From: Anoplolepis gracilipes
Lineage: Eukaryota > Arthropoda > Insecta > Hymenoptera > Formicidae
Length of the DNA: 64,000 nucleotides
Assembly (NCBI RefSeq): GCF_047496725.1
Contig: NC_132974.1
Location: 2,797,501-2,861,500 of the forward strand
Reading direction: 5' to 3'
The notes beneath the pieces were generated by a model that was not told the DNA's origin, did no database searches, and was given only the letters and a program-made list of their open reading frames with translations. Position 1 is the stretch's first letter; every line of letters starts with the position of its first letter. Shown here in pieces: positions 1 through 14,297 of this stretch. The position numbers and the translations under genes were made by a program.

Positions 1-2970
1 GTAATTCGATAAAAAAAATATGTGTTATTTATTGAACGTTTACGTAAACTTTTAGAGATGTTCATAAATAACAAGACATTTTTTGCAATTTAAAAAAAAT
101 CTGAAAAGTATGATATGAAATCACACATATTCCAAGTATCATTTACTATATTATGCAACACGATGTCACGAGTAACTTCGAAAACGATCAATTTTCATTA
201 CCACTCGGACATATCTTTGATATGTACTTCCACGTATATTACATTTCCGCTAAATATAGATACAAACTTGTATGTAATGCAGGTAATAATCGCGTTGCTT
301 GTTCGCACTATTTATATACATATACAAATATTACTTTCACGTGATATATAATTTTATTACGAGATCTGCACCTGTACATCGCGCGCGGCTCATCAACGCG
401 AAAGCGATCCTGGCGATCGGCCTCGATTGAAATTTTTCTTGGAAATCGCTGTGAATATGAAGAGGGAAACTCCGTCACAAAGTTTGCCGCGTCGCGCATA
501 ACGATAATGGAGATTACAAACGCCGTCCGTCAGTTTCTCATTCTATAGGAGCGACGTGTGCTTGCGCAATATGATTAAAAGAAGCAGATTATCGTTGACG
601 AGGGGCGGCCGGGTGATGAGGAGTGTCGAGATGAGCTGGTATCGAGCGTGGTATAGACACGAGAACGATCACTTATCGGGCTTTATTAATTTCGTTGATG
701 GGGCTTACTACGTGTGACGGATTGTACGTTCGTTGGAATAAAGCGAAATATTGCTGCTAGTCCGATAGTGTGTAGAGTTACGGATATCGAATCAATTGCT
801 CGGAGATAACGTATTTCTGCCTTTTAACTGCAACTCGAGAATAAAGATTATTTAGAACAATTATTTAAAACAGATAATTTAATTATTTAAAACAGATTAA
901 TAATATTAATATAATAATAAAATAATATCGATGATAATAAGAGTCTTCTTAAATTTAACAATTGATGCCAGTATTAATAAAATTATAAAATTATTCTTAT
1001 TGTAAGTAATATTTAATTAATTTCGAGTGATATGTACTCAATTATGATTTTAATATTATCATATTATTGTAAAAGAGATTCGACTTTTTGTTACAAACAA
1101 AATCTTTCTTCAAGTAGTTCGTAAGAATAATTTTTTTGTATTATTAATTTTTGTAATTGCTATATGGAAAATAGAGAAAATTTTTTAACATATTATATAT
1201 AGGATTGATTTGTAGAAAAAATGTGATTGCTTTCGATTGTTTTTACGATAAGCCGGAAGTACCTTTTGCATGTCTCGAGTAATTAAAACTTTTATCACAG
1301 CAGGGGAAAAAAGGCATATCTTATTTTTATCTTCGATCATTGACGTGAATGTAAAATGCGGTACAATCATGCAGTACAGGTGCAGAAAAATGATTCCTAT
1401 AAGACATATACATATATAACAAATGATTAAAATAATAACGGAATAACGGTATATTATTCCGTTATATAAAATAAATAATATAACATATATTATTAGTTTA
1501 TTCTCTATAATGTATGTGTGTTACACAGTCATTCGTTATCTATTCTTGTAACAGATAAATATTTATATTTATAGATAAAAGTAATTTATATTTATAAAGA
1601 TATGAGTTACACAACTGCATATAAATTTATTTTGTTACATTCATTTTACAATACATATTTTATAATGCGAATTATATTGGAGAATATTACGTCGACGATA
1701 CGATAAAGAATCGAGCTTCAATTTTAATAAAAGGGGCTGACACACATTGCGCTAGGATATCCCGTCTCACGAGTCCCACGAGTCTCTCTATGACAAATCA
1801 AATAATTGATGTGTACACAACGTACTGTGAAAACAGTACGTCATCTTGTCACAAAGAAATCAAGAGTCAAGGGTGATATGAGTGGCGAATGTAATAATGC
1901 CGCAATCAATTGAAACTGTCTATTGAAATGAAGGTAGTTTAAAATTGAAAATCATTTTGACTAAATAATTATTAATTATGATTAGATATAATTTTTATCG
2001 TATTTTTTTTTTTTATTTAAGAAGATTATAAAGTAACTAATAAAATAACAATTTTATTATCGTAATATTTGTAATATTTTTTGTGTGAAAAAGTGAGATA
2101 TGAAATTTTGGTCAAATCAATAAGTGGCTTTAATAATTATTTGCAAGATATGTAATGGTTGTACCTTTCTTTTCTATTTTTTTAATAATAGAAATCTTTT
2201 TTAATAAAAAAAATCATTTTTACATTCCTTATTCCGTATTACCAGTGTAGAACATACGAGTAATATGCACCACGCTAATCGCAGTGCGCATCGTACTTTT
2301 CGCCCGCAATCGTTTCGTGCGCAAATATTGTGAACCATACTGGCTCTTGATTCCTAATCAAAGGCATCCGTGCTGCAAGGAATTGTCGCGCCGCTGTTTA
2401 TTCTGCTTTACACGCGGTTTGCGTGATTGTGAAAATAATGGCCAAGCGAAGTAAAGCAAGACTGAAGCAGTAACGAGTGCTTATTTAATGACACCGATAT
2501 AATAGGGCTAGATCTTATCTAATATATAGGCTGTATCAAACGCGTTATAGATATTCCTTCTATACAGATTCTATAACGAATTTAGATGAATGACATTTCG
2601 TTTGTTGAAATTTAATACTTTCCCGAAATTCAATGTGTTATTTATCATTAAAAATTTAGATATTTTAACAAAATTACAATATAAATGATAAAAAACTTTT
2701 AAGTTTATTTCTTTATCAATTTCAAATTTATAGAATAATTATACATCTTCTCGAAAATGGCATTTCTAGACAAGAAAATAATCAAGCATTTTATCACAAT
2801 CAAAGTTTTTGTATTTTTATATCGGTTGCTATTCCGGTAACAAGTTTTAAAATAAGACCAAATAAATGAGAATCGAGATCTTTCGTAGATCGTATGCAAC
2901 TCTGCAATTTTTCGCTAAGATCCGATATGAAAAATGTTAGCTTAACATCGCTTAAAATTTCCTCACTTGG
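1..2970. other. AT-rich non-coding stretch
   Basis: A mildly CpG-rich patch lies at about 360-830, with another at 2230-2480; the rest is AT-rich. No supported gene; short open frames lack domains and splice context. Confidence 0.6.
1435..1465. repeat. Short perfect hairpin, 12-bp stem
   Basis: The arm ataacggaataa (1435-1446) and its complement (1454-1465) flank a 7-base loop. It has no known role and may be a chance feature. Confidence 0.4.
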
Positions 2971-3530
2971 TCATATGTTACGTACGTAAACAACGGCGAG
3001 TGACACGGCCGTTAGTTGCTTCCTGAGTTGTCTCCTGATTCCTAATCGAACCACGAAGAGCACGGCGACTGCTCTGTTTACCCTTGTTCTGTCTGATATA
3101 TCGGCTCTTTTGTGTGTACCTAACTGTGGTGCGCGGCATTCGGAGCATATCTGCCTGGCACCACGAACGATTATTTGCCGTGTCATACAGTCGTGGCCGC
3201 GCGGACACATTATGCGGGATATACGTCGCTGTTGGCGGCGATGTGTGTTCGCGATCGGTATCGGCTTTGGCCAGCGGCGGGTTGTGTAGCCTCCACCTCT
3301 TTGTCCAGGAGCGATCACGCTCCTGTGGCAGCGGCGGCGGCAGGATAATGAAAATAAAGTGGCAGATAAAGAAGCGTGGACGAGAGCGCGATCGATATGA
3401 ATGAGTCTTACGCGAGCGGGCCCTTCGGCGATGCTGGGTGGCTGAAAGATCGAAAGGGCTCGCACGATGAAATGATAACAGGTGTGCCTCGCGGAAAGGT
3501 GAGCGTACTAAAGCGGTGGTAGTGCTATTT
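2971..3530. other. CpG-rich island without recognised gene
   Basis: Composition changes sharply here to balanced, CpG-rich sequence with GGCGGC repeats. Long open frames exist on both strands (164 and 193 codons minus, 106 plus). They overlap one another and are Arg/Ser/His-rich low-complexity, which is what CpG-rich DNA gives by chance. It could be a promoter, an enhancer, or an exon of a non-coding RNA. Confidence 0.5.
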
Positions 3531-3812
3531 AACAAAAAAAAAAAAGAAAAAATCATCACAAAGGAACGATTTATATATCATGTGCCAAATCTTTTATATA
3601 AGAATGTATTGTCATCTAAAAACGAAATATTTATATATTTAAAAAAAAACCATCTAATGTGATATTGTTTTATTTTCAATAATTTTTTTTTCCTTTCGAG
3701 AGAAAGATACATTTTAATTCAAAATGATATTAATTTCTCTGATTACATAAAACATTTTGTCTCAGTCTGTTCGTACAAATAGGTCATGTATTAGATGATT
3801 GCTAAAATAACT

Positions 3813-3849
<37 letters not shown>

Positions 3850-6800
3850 ATACACATAAAAATGCAGGCTTTATTTTAGTCACACACAGCATGAAAAATG
3901 ACAATTTACGAGGTCAGAGAAGCCAGCTGATCTTGAATGATGAAACCGTGAACACAAGATTGTGTAACAGGTGTTTGCTTGCTGATACATGTAATATTCC
4001 GTTGGCTGTATTGGACTGACAGACAGTTATGAATTATGAAAGTCTCATGCAAAGACTTATTAAAAACCTTTGCATTTGTATTAGTTACCTTGTAATCAGC
4101 GAAATATCTAAAATGAACTTCAAAATATCAGAACATTAATAACAAAACTTTACGAAGATATTACCATCCTTTGAATAATATCTTTTTATTAAATTATATT
4201 ATATTTTTGATTTTTATATTTATATATTGATAAGATAAGAAATAGAAGGAAAAACAGTTCAATGTTTAGTAATGCTTTGAGAATTGTATCATTTTTAATC
4301 TGCAGTTTCTCTCAAATTTAAAAAGCGAAAAAGGAATCTTATATAATTTTCTCTATCTTGATCGGAAAAATTGATGTGTCTTTTGATAAACTCTATGATT
4401 TTTGTGTTTATATTCGAGGAGATGAGGATTATGCAAACGCTCGGATACCATTTCCGAAACACAAATTTCATCTAACATCACGTGGTTTCCAACGGTGGTT
4501 CGTCGTAACGTTTGCGCGAGAGCACGTGCACCGTTGGCATCTATTGGTTGCATCAGCAGGTGCATCGGCAGGAACGATGCAACGGGCGGGAGTTAGCGTT
4601 TTGAACGGCGGGTAGCGGTGTAGCATTCTGTAGCACGCGAATCGTAAGTCTCCGTAACAAACCGGGTATTTCTTTCGTCGTTTTTGCACCCGGAGAGTGA
4701 CTTTTATGTCCATCTGCTACCGCATCGATATGAGTAGCGACTTTACCCGGTTCGTATCGCCCTCGGTCTCTTCTTGGATGATAATCCTGATATACGCGAT
4801 CAGTAACCATGCCATTAATCTTTAAACGAAATAACACGATGGGATAACGGAATAGAATTAACGGAGACGAGGCACGTGAAATTTCCATAAACGAATATCG
4901 TACGAAAATCGTGTTTTTTTTATTGCCGATATCAATTAATTCCCGATTGACTCGATTTGAATTTACTCAACTAACGTATCAGTCGGCGTGCTTAAAGTCC
5001 ATCTGCTCTCGCTGATTTATCGTGATTCTCCCTTCGCATTCTTCCTTACGAGTAGAATTTTTAATACGGATATTTATCAATATTATTTTAAGATCGCAGT
5101 TTCAGCTTAAAATAAAATTATTTTTCTCATCATTAGTTATAAAGATGAAAAATCTTAGTAATATATTATATGTTAAAAGAAATCTTAAAAGACTTAATTG
5201 AAATGCTATATATCTCTTTCTATTTATTCTTGATAAAATTAAATCTTATATATCTTTTTTTTCTTATTTTTATCGATAATCTTTTTATAAAAAGAAATAA
5301 ATAACAAAACAATTTCAATTTTTAATAAATCATTGATATAATAATTAATTTCACGTTATAAAGTTTCGATTGAAGATTATATAATTCACAAATTGATATT
5401 TATTATGTAATTAATAACAAAGTGGAAGGTAATTATATATACTTATTACACGCGCGTATTTACATATAACATATTTGACAACTATTCGCTGAAGTAGAGA
5501 ACTTGTTTCACGTTAATTATGCAACATTGCGAATAAATATCACAAGGAAATCTAGTTAATGGCGAAAAGAGTAGAAAGAGATATATTAAAAGCATATCAG
5601 ATTGTTAAATAAGATTCTAAGAGATTAAGTGAGAAAACGAAAGAGAGAGAAATGCTCTAAACATCTTTGAGAAGCGCCGCTAATTGCGTTGGTGCTGATA
5701 CGAGCTGTCATTATGCAATCTTATAAACTGTTCCTTTCACGATCGTCATAACAAGCCGTCTAACCATGTGCATGTGTATGTGTGTGTGTGCATTCGCAAT
5801 TTCGCAAAAATTCCTGCATCGCAACATTTCCACTTTACCGCTACGTCGTCCGCCGCATCGTCATTACTCTACTTATCATTACTGCCGTTATCTCGCAAAT
5901 CTGCGTTTTTTATAATAGCGGAAGCAGCTTCGTGGTAAATCTGACGGGCGGGATTGGGCGCCAACGAGAGGAGAGAGTGAAGTTAATAAAGCCATATATA
6001 AGAGCTACATCAGGTAGGGGGAGCAAAATTACTTTAATCGCGGGCACACGACGTTGTTAAAGGTATTAATAAAAGGGCATCGTAACGTTCCGCATGTATC
6101 GCCGTGTCGGCGCAGCGTCTGCTTTTTTCGTCGCAATTGTTTTTCTTTACCGGTCCATTTTTTTCTCGCTTATACGAGAAAGAATGTGACTCGTCATTAA
6201 GCAACATTAAGTTATTATGAAACGTAGTCGAAAAGTACAATTTTATAAGAGTCGCAGTTATATATATATATATGACGTTATAGAAGTTACTATCTCTGTT
6301 CTCGTATAATGTGTTCTAATACGTGTGCAAATCACTTATCAAAGTGTATTCTTATAATTATTGATCTTTCTCTTCGCATTTTTCATTTTACAGGCTAAAT
6401 ATCGAAAGGAAGATATTATATTATTTAGCATTGTAAAATTTGATAAATTTTGTATAATATTTTGAATTAATTGATCCTAGGGTAACCGAATTGATTTTCT
6501 TTTATAGAAAATTTCTAACATAAATAGAGTTTTAACTATTTTTTTTAAACTAATGTACATTTTGGAATTAATTGTTAAAATATCAAATCTTAGCGCAAAA
6601 TTTTGATTGATAGATTACAGACAAAAATTTATTGCAATAAGTGCGATTCGAATAGCTTACACGAACAATATGAGTAGTTTCAATATGAAATACGAGATAA
6701 TGGGCGATGCAATCTTATGATATGCGTAAGTGCATCGCTGCAATCTACGCGGCGTATATCGAATTTGCGACAGTAATATGTATGTCCGAGAATGCCAATC

Positions 6801-9130
6801 AAGCTGTCAATGCCTCACCGATTTAATCTTCGACATCGAGATATTCATCCGATCTATAATTATATTATACTAGCGATAGACTTTTTTTCTAATACGAACT
6901 GCGCAATCATTTTTGCATTAAATCACTCAAACAAACGCGTCTATATAATATACCTTAAAGGAAAATACGAAAATAATTACAAAATTGACTTTATCTAAAT
7001 ATTTTACAAAACTACAAAAGTGTTTTTTAGGGTGTCTACTCTCTGGATATAATGCCTGCTATTAAAAGAATGGCTTAAGAAAAAATCGGAACAAACTGAG
7101 ACGTTAGATTCATGCATTTCACTTTGACGATTTTTTTTAACATTCTTGCCAAATTTTAAGCGCTTGAGAGTACTGCAAATAGTTTTATGCATAAAAATTG
7201 TTAGAACATTAATTACACACATTTTAGATCGCCCGAAACACTGGTCGTAAATGAGATTATGCCGGCGTCTCGATTTATTGTATTTTGTTTAATATTTTAA
7301 TAATTTTTACACAAAGAATCCTCTCTAGAAATTAAAAGTTATTACAGATTGATACGAAATCTCATTTCGTCGACAAAGTCGATAGAACTATCGAGATACG
7401 ACCAGTATTTCAATTTTTATCTCACATCTTGTTATAATCTCCGACTTTTACGACAGTTTATCTCTCGTCTTTGGATCATACAGCATTTGAGTGAATGCCT
7501 CGAAGTATTCTTTTACATAATCGTTATACGCTCTGTTAGTTTCGACATCTACTTCTTATCACTTTAGCGAAAAAATTATTATAGGATATTTAGTAAATAT
7601 TGATATCAGATATTTCTAAATTAATTTTTTATCAATGAATCTATTAAAGAACATTAAAATGCTCAGCAGTCAAAGATTGGTTGTGATGCATAAAGTTATC
7701 AGGCAAAACTAAAATTGTATAAGTATGTACACGAGTCGCTTCTATTATTCTGCATTGCAATTATAAATGTTAACAATTATATTTATTAAATTTGTGTTGT
7801 TAAAGATTAATTAAAAGATTAATTTTAGAAACTGTATTAATTTTTAACATATGATATATATATATATATATATGATAAAAATATATAAATGTAATTTAAA
7901 ATTAGTAATCATTATAAAAAAGCTTTTAGGGAAATAAACTGTCAGATATTCTGTGATACACCGGAAGCTTATGAAAAGAATCAGTACAGATATTTATTTG
8001 CAATATCTCTTTTGTTACCGTTCGTATTTGGTAAAACACAAAAGAAACCATGAAAAATACGCTACAATCGCTCCGAGTGAACGGACCAAATGACGGAACA
8101 ATTTGGGTTGAGAAAATCACTGCTAAGAACGCATCAGTGTCATGCTCGCATGAAATGTGGGCCCTTAGGGCCTTTAGCAAAGGTTCTTTGACCGCGGTAG
8201 GAAGCTCGTGAGATCTGTATCGCCACGGCTAAAAATATGGCGGGCGCAGGAGGGAACGCGAAGAAGGTGCAAAAAGGAAAAAAAAAAAACAAAAAGGATG
8301 GTAGATCGAAGTTAGAAGGAAGTGGAATATCGGGCCTGTGTCTTTAACCCTGAGTGCATCGAACGTAGAACATTTTTGCGTGTTATATCTTGGCGGCCGA
8401 TTATTTCGTCGGTGATTATATAACGGATCTTTTTTCCTCTTTTGCACAAGTTTGATAGTCGAAGTTGTCAGCTGTGATGTGCTGGCCAACGGACGCATTC
8501 GGTAACGCCACTCTCTTACGGGATATTTAATACGATACGATACCATCAATCGCCATGATCTTGATTTACTAATTGCTTATTAAAATGTAACATAATTAGT
8601 GCAAATGCGAACGACGCGTGTCTCTTCGAAAAGTTCATCGACCGGACTTTGATATTATTTCTGTTTCCTTTCGATTATCTAGCATTTCCTTTAAAAATCA
8701 ATTTTGTGTGAAAAAGGGCACTATATTTTTTGGAGAGGGGAAATATTATAAATATTTAAAAAACACTGGTTTAACAATTTTCAAACTATATTCTATATAT
8801 AGTTTTGTTATTTTAATAAACTCTTTTTATTCTAGGATTTTTAAATTTAATGTAGAAATATTTTTTTTGTGTTATCTTTGTTTAAGTTAATTCGTGAACA
8901 TCTATCTACACTTCAATCACTTTTAAAGGCTATTCAAAAATTATCATTTTTGTTAACAAATGTCACTTTTATAATTTAAACATTCAAGATTTTTGAAAAA
9001 GAGCGCGCAATAATTATGACATTTTGCATATACATAGAAACCGTATGAATGTATATACAAATTAATGAAAAAAGAGCCAGCTGTTTATAATAAATTCTGA
9101 TATAATAGTATGTATATAAGACGAGAACCA
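3531..9130. other. AT-rich non-coding stretch
   Basis: Contains the (CA)n tract and small CpG-richer patches at about 4440-4800, 5680-6130 and 8080-8540. I see no supported gene or RNA. Confidence 0.6.
3815..3847. repeat. (CA)n microsatellite
   Basis: About 16 CA units followed by an interrupted tail. The open frame across it (3795-4019) is a poly-Thr/His artefact. Confidence 0.9.
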
Positions 9131-9690
9131 TCAAGTCGAGCGAAAAGCACGTTCCTCGTCATTCGCGAGTCTCGTAAAAATCAGCGCAATTAGTCCTACG
9201 GACGTCCCTTTCAACCCGTTGCGGCCCAGAGTTCGCCGACCGACGGCGACGACGGCGGCGGCGGCGGTGGCGGCGGCGGCGGCGGCGGGCTTCTTTTTCT
9301 TTCTCTCTTTCGCTCCCTCTCTTCCTCTCTCTTTCTTTCTTCCTTTTCTTTCCGACTTTTTTCTCATCCTACTCCCTGCCATGTTGTGCTTTGCGGAAGA
9401 TCGGATTTGTCAGATACTCGAGAATGAAGGGCGGAGGGGCAGAGAGGGAGTGAGTCTTAAGTGGAGGGCATCCGGCTGCCAAAGGGCCCCGAGGGCCCCG
9501 GCCGGTCGGAGCAGCTGTTTTCGGGTGCGATGACACTTGCCGTCCCGCGCGCTCTCAGGATGCCCGCGGCAACGACAACAGCAATGCAACATCGGCGCGC
9601 GATGCGACCCATAGGGCCCCGCAAAAACCGCAGAAGGGCGAACCTCAATGGGGCACGTGCCCTTACGAGTCAATTCACTCGAGAAGTTTA
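9131..9690. other. CpG-rich island with (GGC)n and pyrimidine tract
   Basis: A (GGC)n-like run at 9241-9288 is followed by an almost pure pyrimidine run to about 9365. G+C-rich sequence follows, with repeated gggcccc words at 9485-9620. Open frames on both strands are poly-Ala or Lys/Arg-rich artefacts. This resembles an insect CpG-rich promoter or regulatory block, but no gene start is recognised. Confidence 0.45.
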
Positions 9691-10584
9691 TTTTTGGATC
9701 TTCTCTCGCGCATTCTCTCTCTCTCTTTCTTTCTTTTTTCTTTGTTTCTTTTACCGAGTTTGGATATACGGAGTGTAATCTCTCGAACGCATAATTTATT
9801 CGGGGATTTCTATATCTTTCGCGAGAAAAACATGTTGCAAACTTTAATAAACGGGACAACATGTGAAATGATTGAATTTAAGAGTAATAGAGATTGTAAT
9901 AGATTTAATAAAAATCTTTAATGAGTTGATCTTTCAAATAGTCATTACTACAAACAACAGAGGTATTACTTTCGGTATAAATATGATATAATTTTAGGTA
10001 TAATTTTTTACGTAAATATTGATTATTTCTTGTTTCTCTATTTCATTCTACATTTTTTTTTTACGAAGCTTGCTATTCTTATTAACGAATTATGATTGAT
10101 ATTTCTAAGTGACTTCTGATATAATTACAATTTTTAATTATTTATATATATTATTATTTAATGAAGAAAGAAAAGAGAGAACAAAAAGAAGAACAATATG
10201 TGTGTAAAACTAATTAAAAAAGTTATTCTAATTAAAAAAGACAAAATCAAAATAGTATTTCTTGAAAAATTGTTGGATTCCGCAAAAAGATATCCATTAT
10301 CCATATTCAGATATTATTGTTAAAATCGTGTATTTTGTAAAAAATGTATTTGCATATAAATAGAAATAAATATTTCGGTCGCGTGTCGCGATAAAAATAA
10401 AAGTTCTAATAAAATCATACTTTCGCAGAGAGGAATCACTTACATCGATATTCGCGTGAAACTGAAGCACATAATATCTAACGGAACACTTTTATAACGA
10501 TCGACATAACTTCTCGACGTGGTAGCTCGGCCCGAATGAATAATTCCAAGAATTTTCCCGCACGCAAGAACGTCGTCGCCGCCG

Positions 10585-10602
10585 CCCCCGCATTTGCGGG
10601 GG
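10585..10602. repeat. G+C-rich hairpin cccccgca-tt-tgcggggg
   Basis: An 8-bp perfect stem with a 2-base loop sits in a small CpG-rich patch (about 10500-10760) of an otherwise AT-rich region. No gene is recognised around it. Confidence 0.4.
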
Positions 10603-11504
10603 TTGTCTCCCCCACCCCCGTAGTTTTTTTTTATACAGTTCTCAGTGTCTTTGTGCGGCATTGTACATCGGCCCCGACTGACGTTTTTATTTGCTCTAGG
10701 TGTCGTGTTACGTGTTCGTGCTCGCGCGCGAAAAGCGCTACTTATCTTTACAGCTCCTACAGTACGTACGATCACAGGTACGATCGCTTTTAGCCTTGTA
10801 CGGCTGGTAGATCATTATCGTTAGCGAGTCGACTGGAATTACTCTTCTCCGAGCTAATCAGCGATGACCCACTTCATTATAATGCTGTTAAATAATTTTT
10901 ATCGAGTACGAGTTGTCTGCCGTTCTCTCCCTGCTTTATTTTTCTTTTTTTTTTCCTCTGGCAAAGGGGGCACGCTTTTTCTCGAACATGGTCACACACA
11001 TCATTGATAAGTGAATTTTAAATTTTGAATTCGCTGCTTTTTAAGTGGATTTATATTTTTTTTATTGGTGAACGAAAAAAAGCGATGAGTTGTATTTGCA
11101 TGCTACTTAAATTCCTGATTAATTAACAAGAATTAAAATAACGGAAAGAGAAAGAGAAAATCCGTAACAGGTTTATTAGTTCACGATGTCACGTTTTTGA
11201 TAGCCGCGGGTATATCGTTGGGACTCGTTGAACAGCACGCAAGCTTGTAAATGAAATATAAAATTTATGTATTCAAAGTAGCACGAGAAGAACGATTGGA
11301 AGTAATGAGAGAAGTACAAAAAGATTATCATTGGCAACAGAAAAAGATGGTAAATTCAATATGAAATTTTCGTTGAATTGGAAATAAGATTTGGAAATAA
11401 TAAGAACGTATTTTATGATACAATAGAAAAGATTTGTGCGAGAGAATAAAAATAGGTCTCTATATTTATGATTCATATCTCTACGTTACTTGATATTTAT
11501 TCAA

Positions 11505-11560
11505 ATTTATTGAGTAAATTGCAATATTATACAACATATATTGCAATTTACTCAATAAAT
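11505..11560. repeat. Perfect 23-bp stem hairpin, 10-base loop
   Basis: Arms 11505-11527 and 11538-11560 are exact reverse complements (atttattgagtaaattgc...). They surround tatacaacat. No flanking target duplication is obvious. The sequence is AT-rich, but the stem is not a simple repeat. Confidence 0.7.
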
Positions 11561-12239
11561 GTCATTAGACATTTTACCAATATCTTCTTGGATACATTTC
11601 AAGAGCAAATATACTTATGAACTCATTTCAATTGGCTTTGAATTAGGATATGTAGGGTGAACGTAGGATTGCGAAGGTAAAGATTAGTAGTTTTCTACGC
11701 GCGGGTGCAAGATCTCTGCCGGAATTCGAGTAACCCAAACCTCGGCAGGTTTTTCGGGTGCAGGTGGTTTGCCAGCATGTGAACGTATGAATAGAAGACG
11801 AACGGGTGTGTATCCACTCATTGTGAACATGCAGAAGTGCCTCTGCTCGCGTATACGTTTGCAAACGCGACGCAGAGGAGGTTTTTTTGTTTTCTTACAT
11901 AGGTATATCTACAAAGAATATATATGTATTAGCAGAAGCGCTGTCAAGATTATGCAACAGAAAATAATATTCTTCTTCTTTATTTAATTAGTTTGCGCGT
12001 AATCGATAAAGAACAAAAAAGAATACTTATTTATATATGCATATAGTCGAGAGTATGAGAAGTTTATTTTATTTTAAATTTATGGAATAATCTCGAATCA
12101 CGTAGAAGCAATGTATAAGATACGATAGTTTGTAAAAAAAAATTAAAAAAATAAGCGACATCTAAGATACCCTATATAATAATTATACTTATTCGATATT
12201 CCTTGCCGATCGTCGCGGTAATCCTATCGATTATTAACA

Positions 12240-12640
12240 CATGCCTAGGATCGGTATCTTCGTATCTTCTTCCTCTCCCTCGTGTGCACCGTGCCTTATG
12301 TCAGGGCCCATCGTCGAGGGCCCGCGGGCCAACTGCTGCACTCCGAGGCTGCACTTTTGACCAATGCGGACGACTCGGCGGGAGCCACGCGCCGAGCCTT
12401 ATGGGCCTCATGGGGTAATTAATACCCCAGACAGGGTGTAACCGATATCGTACGCCCCCGCCGTCCGTATCCTCTCTCTTTTTCTCCCTGCCAATTCTCC
12501 TTTTTCTTTTTTTGTTGCGAATATTAGAGGCTCTTCTCTACGGAGGCCGTATGGGCCCCGTAATAATTGGCACGTGCAAAAAGGGGACGAGCCGCCCTGC
12601 TAGCACGCTGCCTTTAATATTCGACATTAGGTCAGTGATG
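12240..12640. other. CpG- and GGGCCC-rich island
   Basis: Repeated gggccc words occur near 12303-12330, 12400 and 12552. The inverted pair ggggta...tacccc lies at about 12413-12428. The composition resembles the 9480-9660 block. The frame at 12203-12418 shows no known domain. Confidence 0.4.
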
Positions 12641-14266
12641 CGCAAAATTGATCCGGTAGATCGACACGTTAGATTAATTCGTCTATCCAGCAGGAATATT
12701 CAGGCGGCAGGTAATATTCGTTTCCAAAAAAACTACAAGGTGTGCTCGCCGATGACGTGTTAAGATTTATGAACAAAAATTGATGACTGCTTGTACTAAT
12801 AAAAATCTTTATTTCTGTAATATATTACACAGTGAAGACAGTTATAAAAATTATCGTTTTAATTCGTTTTATATCTGACTCGAAACAAAAAAATAAATCA
12901 CGCGTGATTGTCTATAGACGGAAAAATCGAACGAAGTCTGCAATTATATATTTCTTATGTACAATTTTTCTATTAGTGATTTAATACATTCTTTATATAT
13001 TTTACTCAGCAAAAATGATAAAAATAACAATAATTTGTTATAAAAAAAATCGTATATAAGATCAATTAATATAATACGAGTCTAATGTGTATTTAGAACG
13101 CTTTAAAATCGTTATAACGGGAAATGCCCTGTTTTGTACAACTCCAGATATAAATATTTTTTAAAATACAAATATAGATAAGTTTGAGATAATAAATAGT
13201 ATTTTTTCGTTAGAATAATATTATTTAACTTACTTAATATTTTTTATATATAAAATAGATATTTATATAAAATAGATATTACTGCATTCGAAAGTGTTAT
13301 TCGTATGAAAAAGTGGTCTGAGAACCGCTGCTACGCGTAGCCACGAGAATTGAAGGCGAGGATTGCAGACTCGAAAAACGGTGAGGATATTATTAAACGG
13401 TGGTAATGGCCGTAATAAACACAATTACAATAATCTCGATGCTCATGAAGTAGTAGCTGACCTCAGTAGCAGAGGTATAAAGTGATTTAGGTATGACGTA
13501 CCACTTTTGAGAGACAATATCTTCATTTACATCAAGGTACAAGAACTGCTTTCAACAATTATAGGAAAAGAAACAAAACTAGTTATTAACTAATCATTTA
13601 ATTGTCATTTAGAGTTAGCAATATTTATACTTTTTTACGCCGACCAAGTAAGAGACACCGTTATATGCATTATATAATATGTAAAGAATGCATTAAATCA
13701 CTAACCGAAGAATTGTACATAAATAATGCAATTGCAGATTTCGTTCGATTTTATTTCGCTTATAGGCAATCACACGCAATTCGAAAGTCGAGATTAATTG
13801 AGTCGATTAAGTTGACCGAGTTAAAAAAAAACGCAGAGATAACGCCAATCAATGAGGCCGAAGCATGCAGGCCCCGGCAATCCGGAAATATCCCCGAGTG
13901 CATTAAACGGTGCATTTTCGATTGCTGCCGCTCTTGTCCCCGGCGTTGTTGCTGTAAATTTATCTGGAGAAATAACGGCGCTGGTTACTGTATTTATTCA
14001 TCTTGTGTTTCGAAAATTTTGTACATTTGCTGAATATTGGTTTATAATACATCAGACATTATTATAGTATAAATAGATTTGATTTATGTGAATGTAATTA
14101 ATCTTTTTGGTTTTATTATTACGGGCTGTTTTATTTCTCAATTCTAACAAGCATATATTATATTATTTTATTATTATAAAAAAGTTTTTTAAATTCATAT
14201 ATAATTTATATGTATATTAAAATTTTTATTTATATAATATTAATAAATTATAATTATTAATTTGCA

Positions 14267-14297
<31 letters not shown>

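Larger units (their letters stand above)
9691..12239. other. AT-rich non-coding stretch
   Basis: Contains the hairpins at 10585-10602 and 11505-11560, and a CpG-richer patch at 11640-11880. No supported gene. Confidence 0.6.

Noticed and set aside
2971..3559. Two long overlapping minus-strand open frames (164 and 193 codons)
   Set aside because: They overlap each other and a plus-strand frame, are Arg/Ser/His-rich low complexity, and lie in a CpG-rich island where stop codons are rare. No domain is visible.
9131..9862. Cluster of open frames on both strands, some poly-Ala
   Set aside because: They are produced by the (GGC)n repeat and the pyrimidine tract; the frames contradict each other and have no known motif.
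13602..14033. 143-codon plus-strand frame with a Cys-rich C-terminus
   Set aside because: The Cys pattern does not match a known domain, another frame overlaps it, and there is no promoter or splice context.
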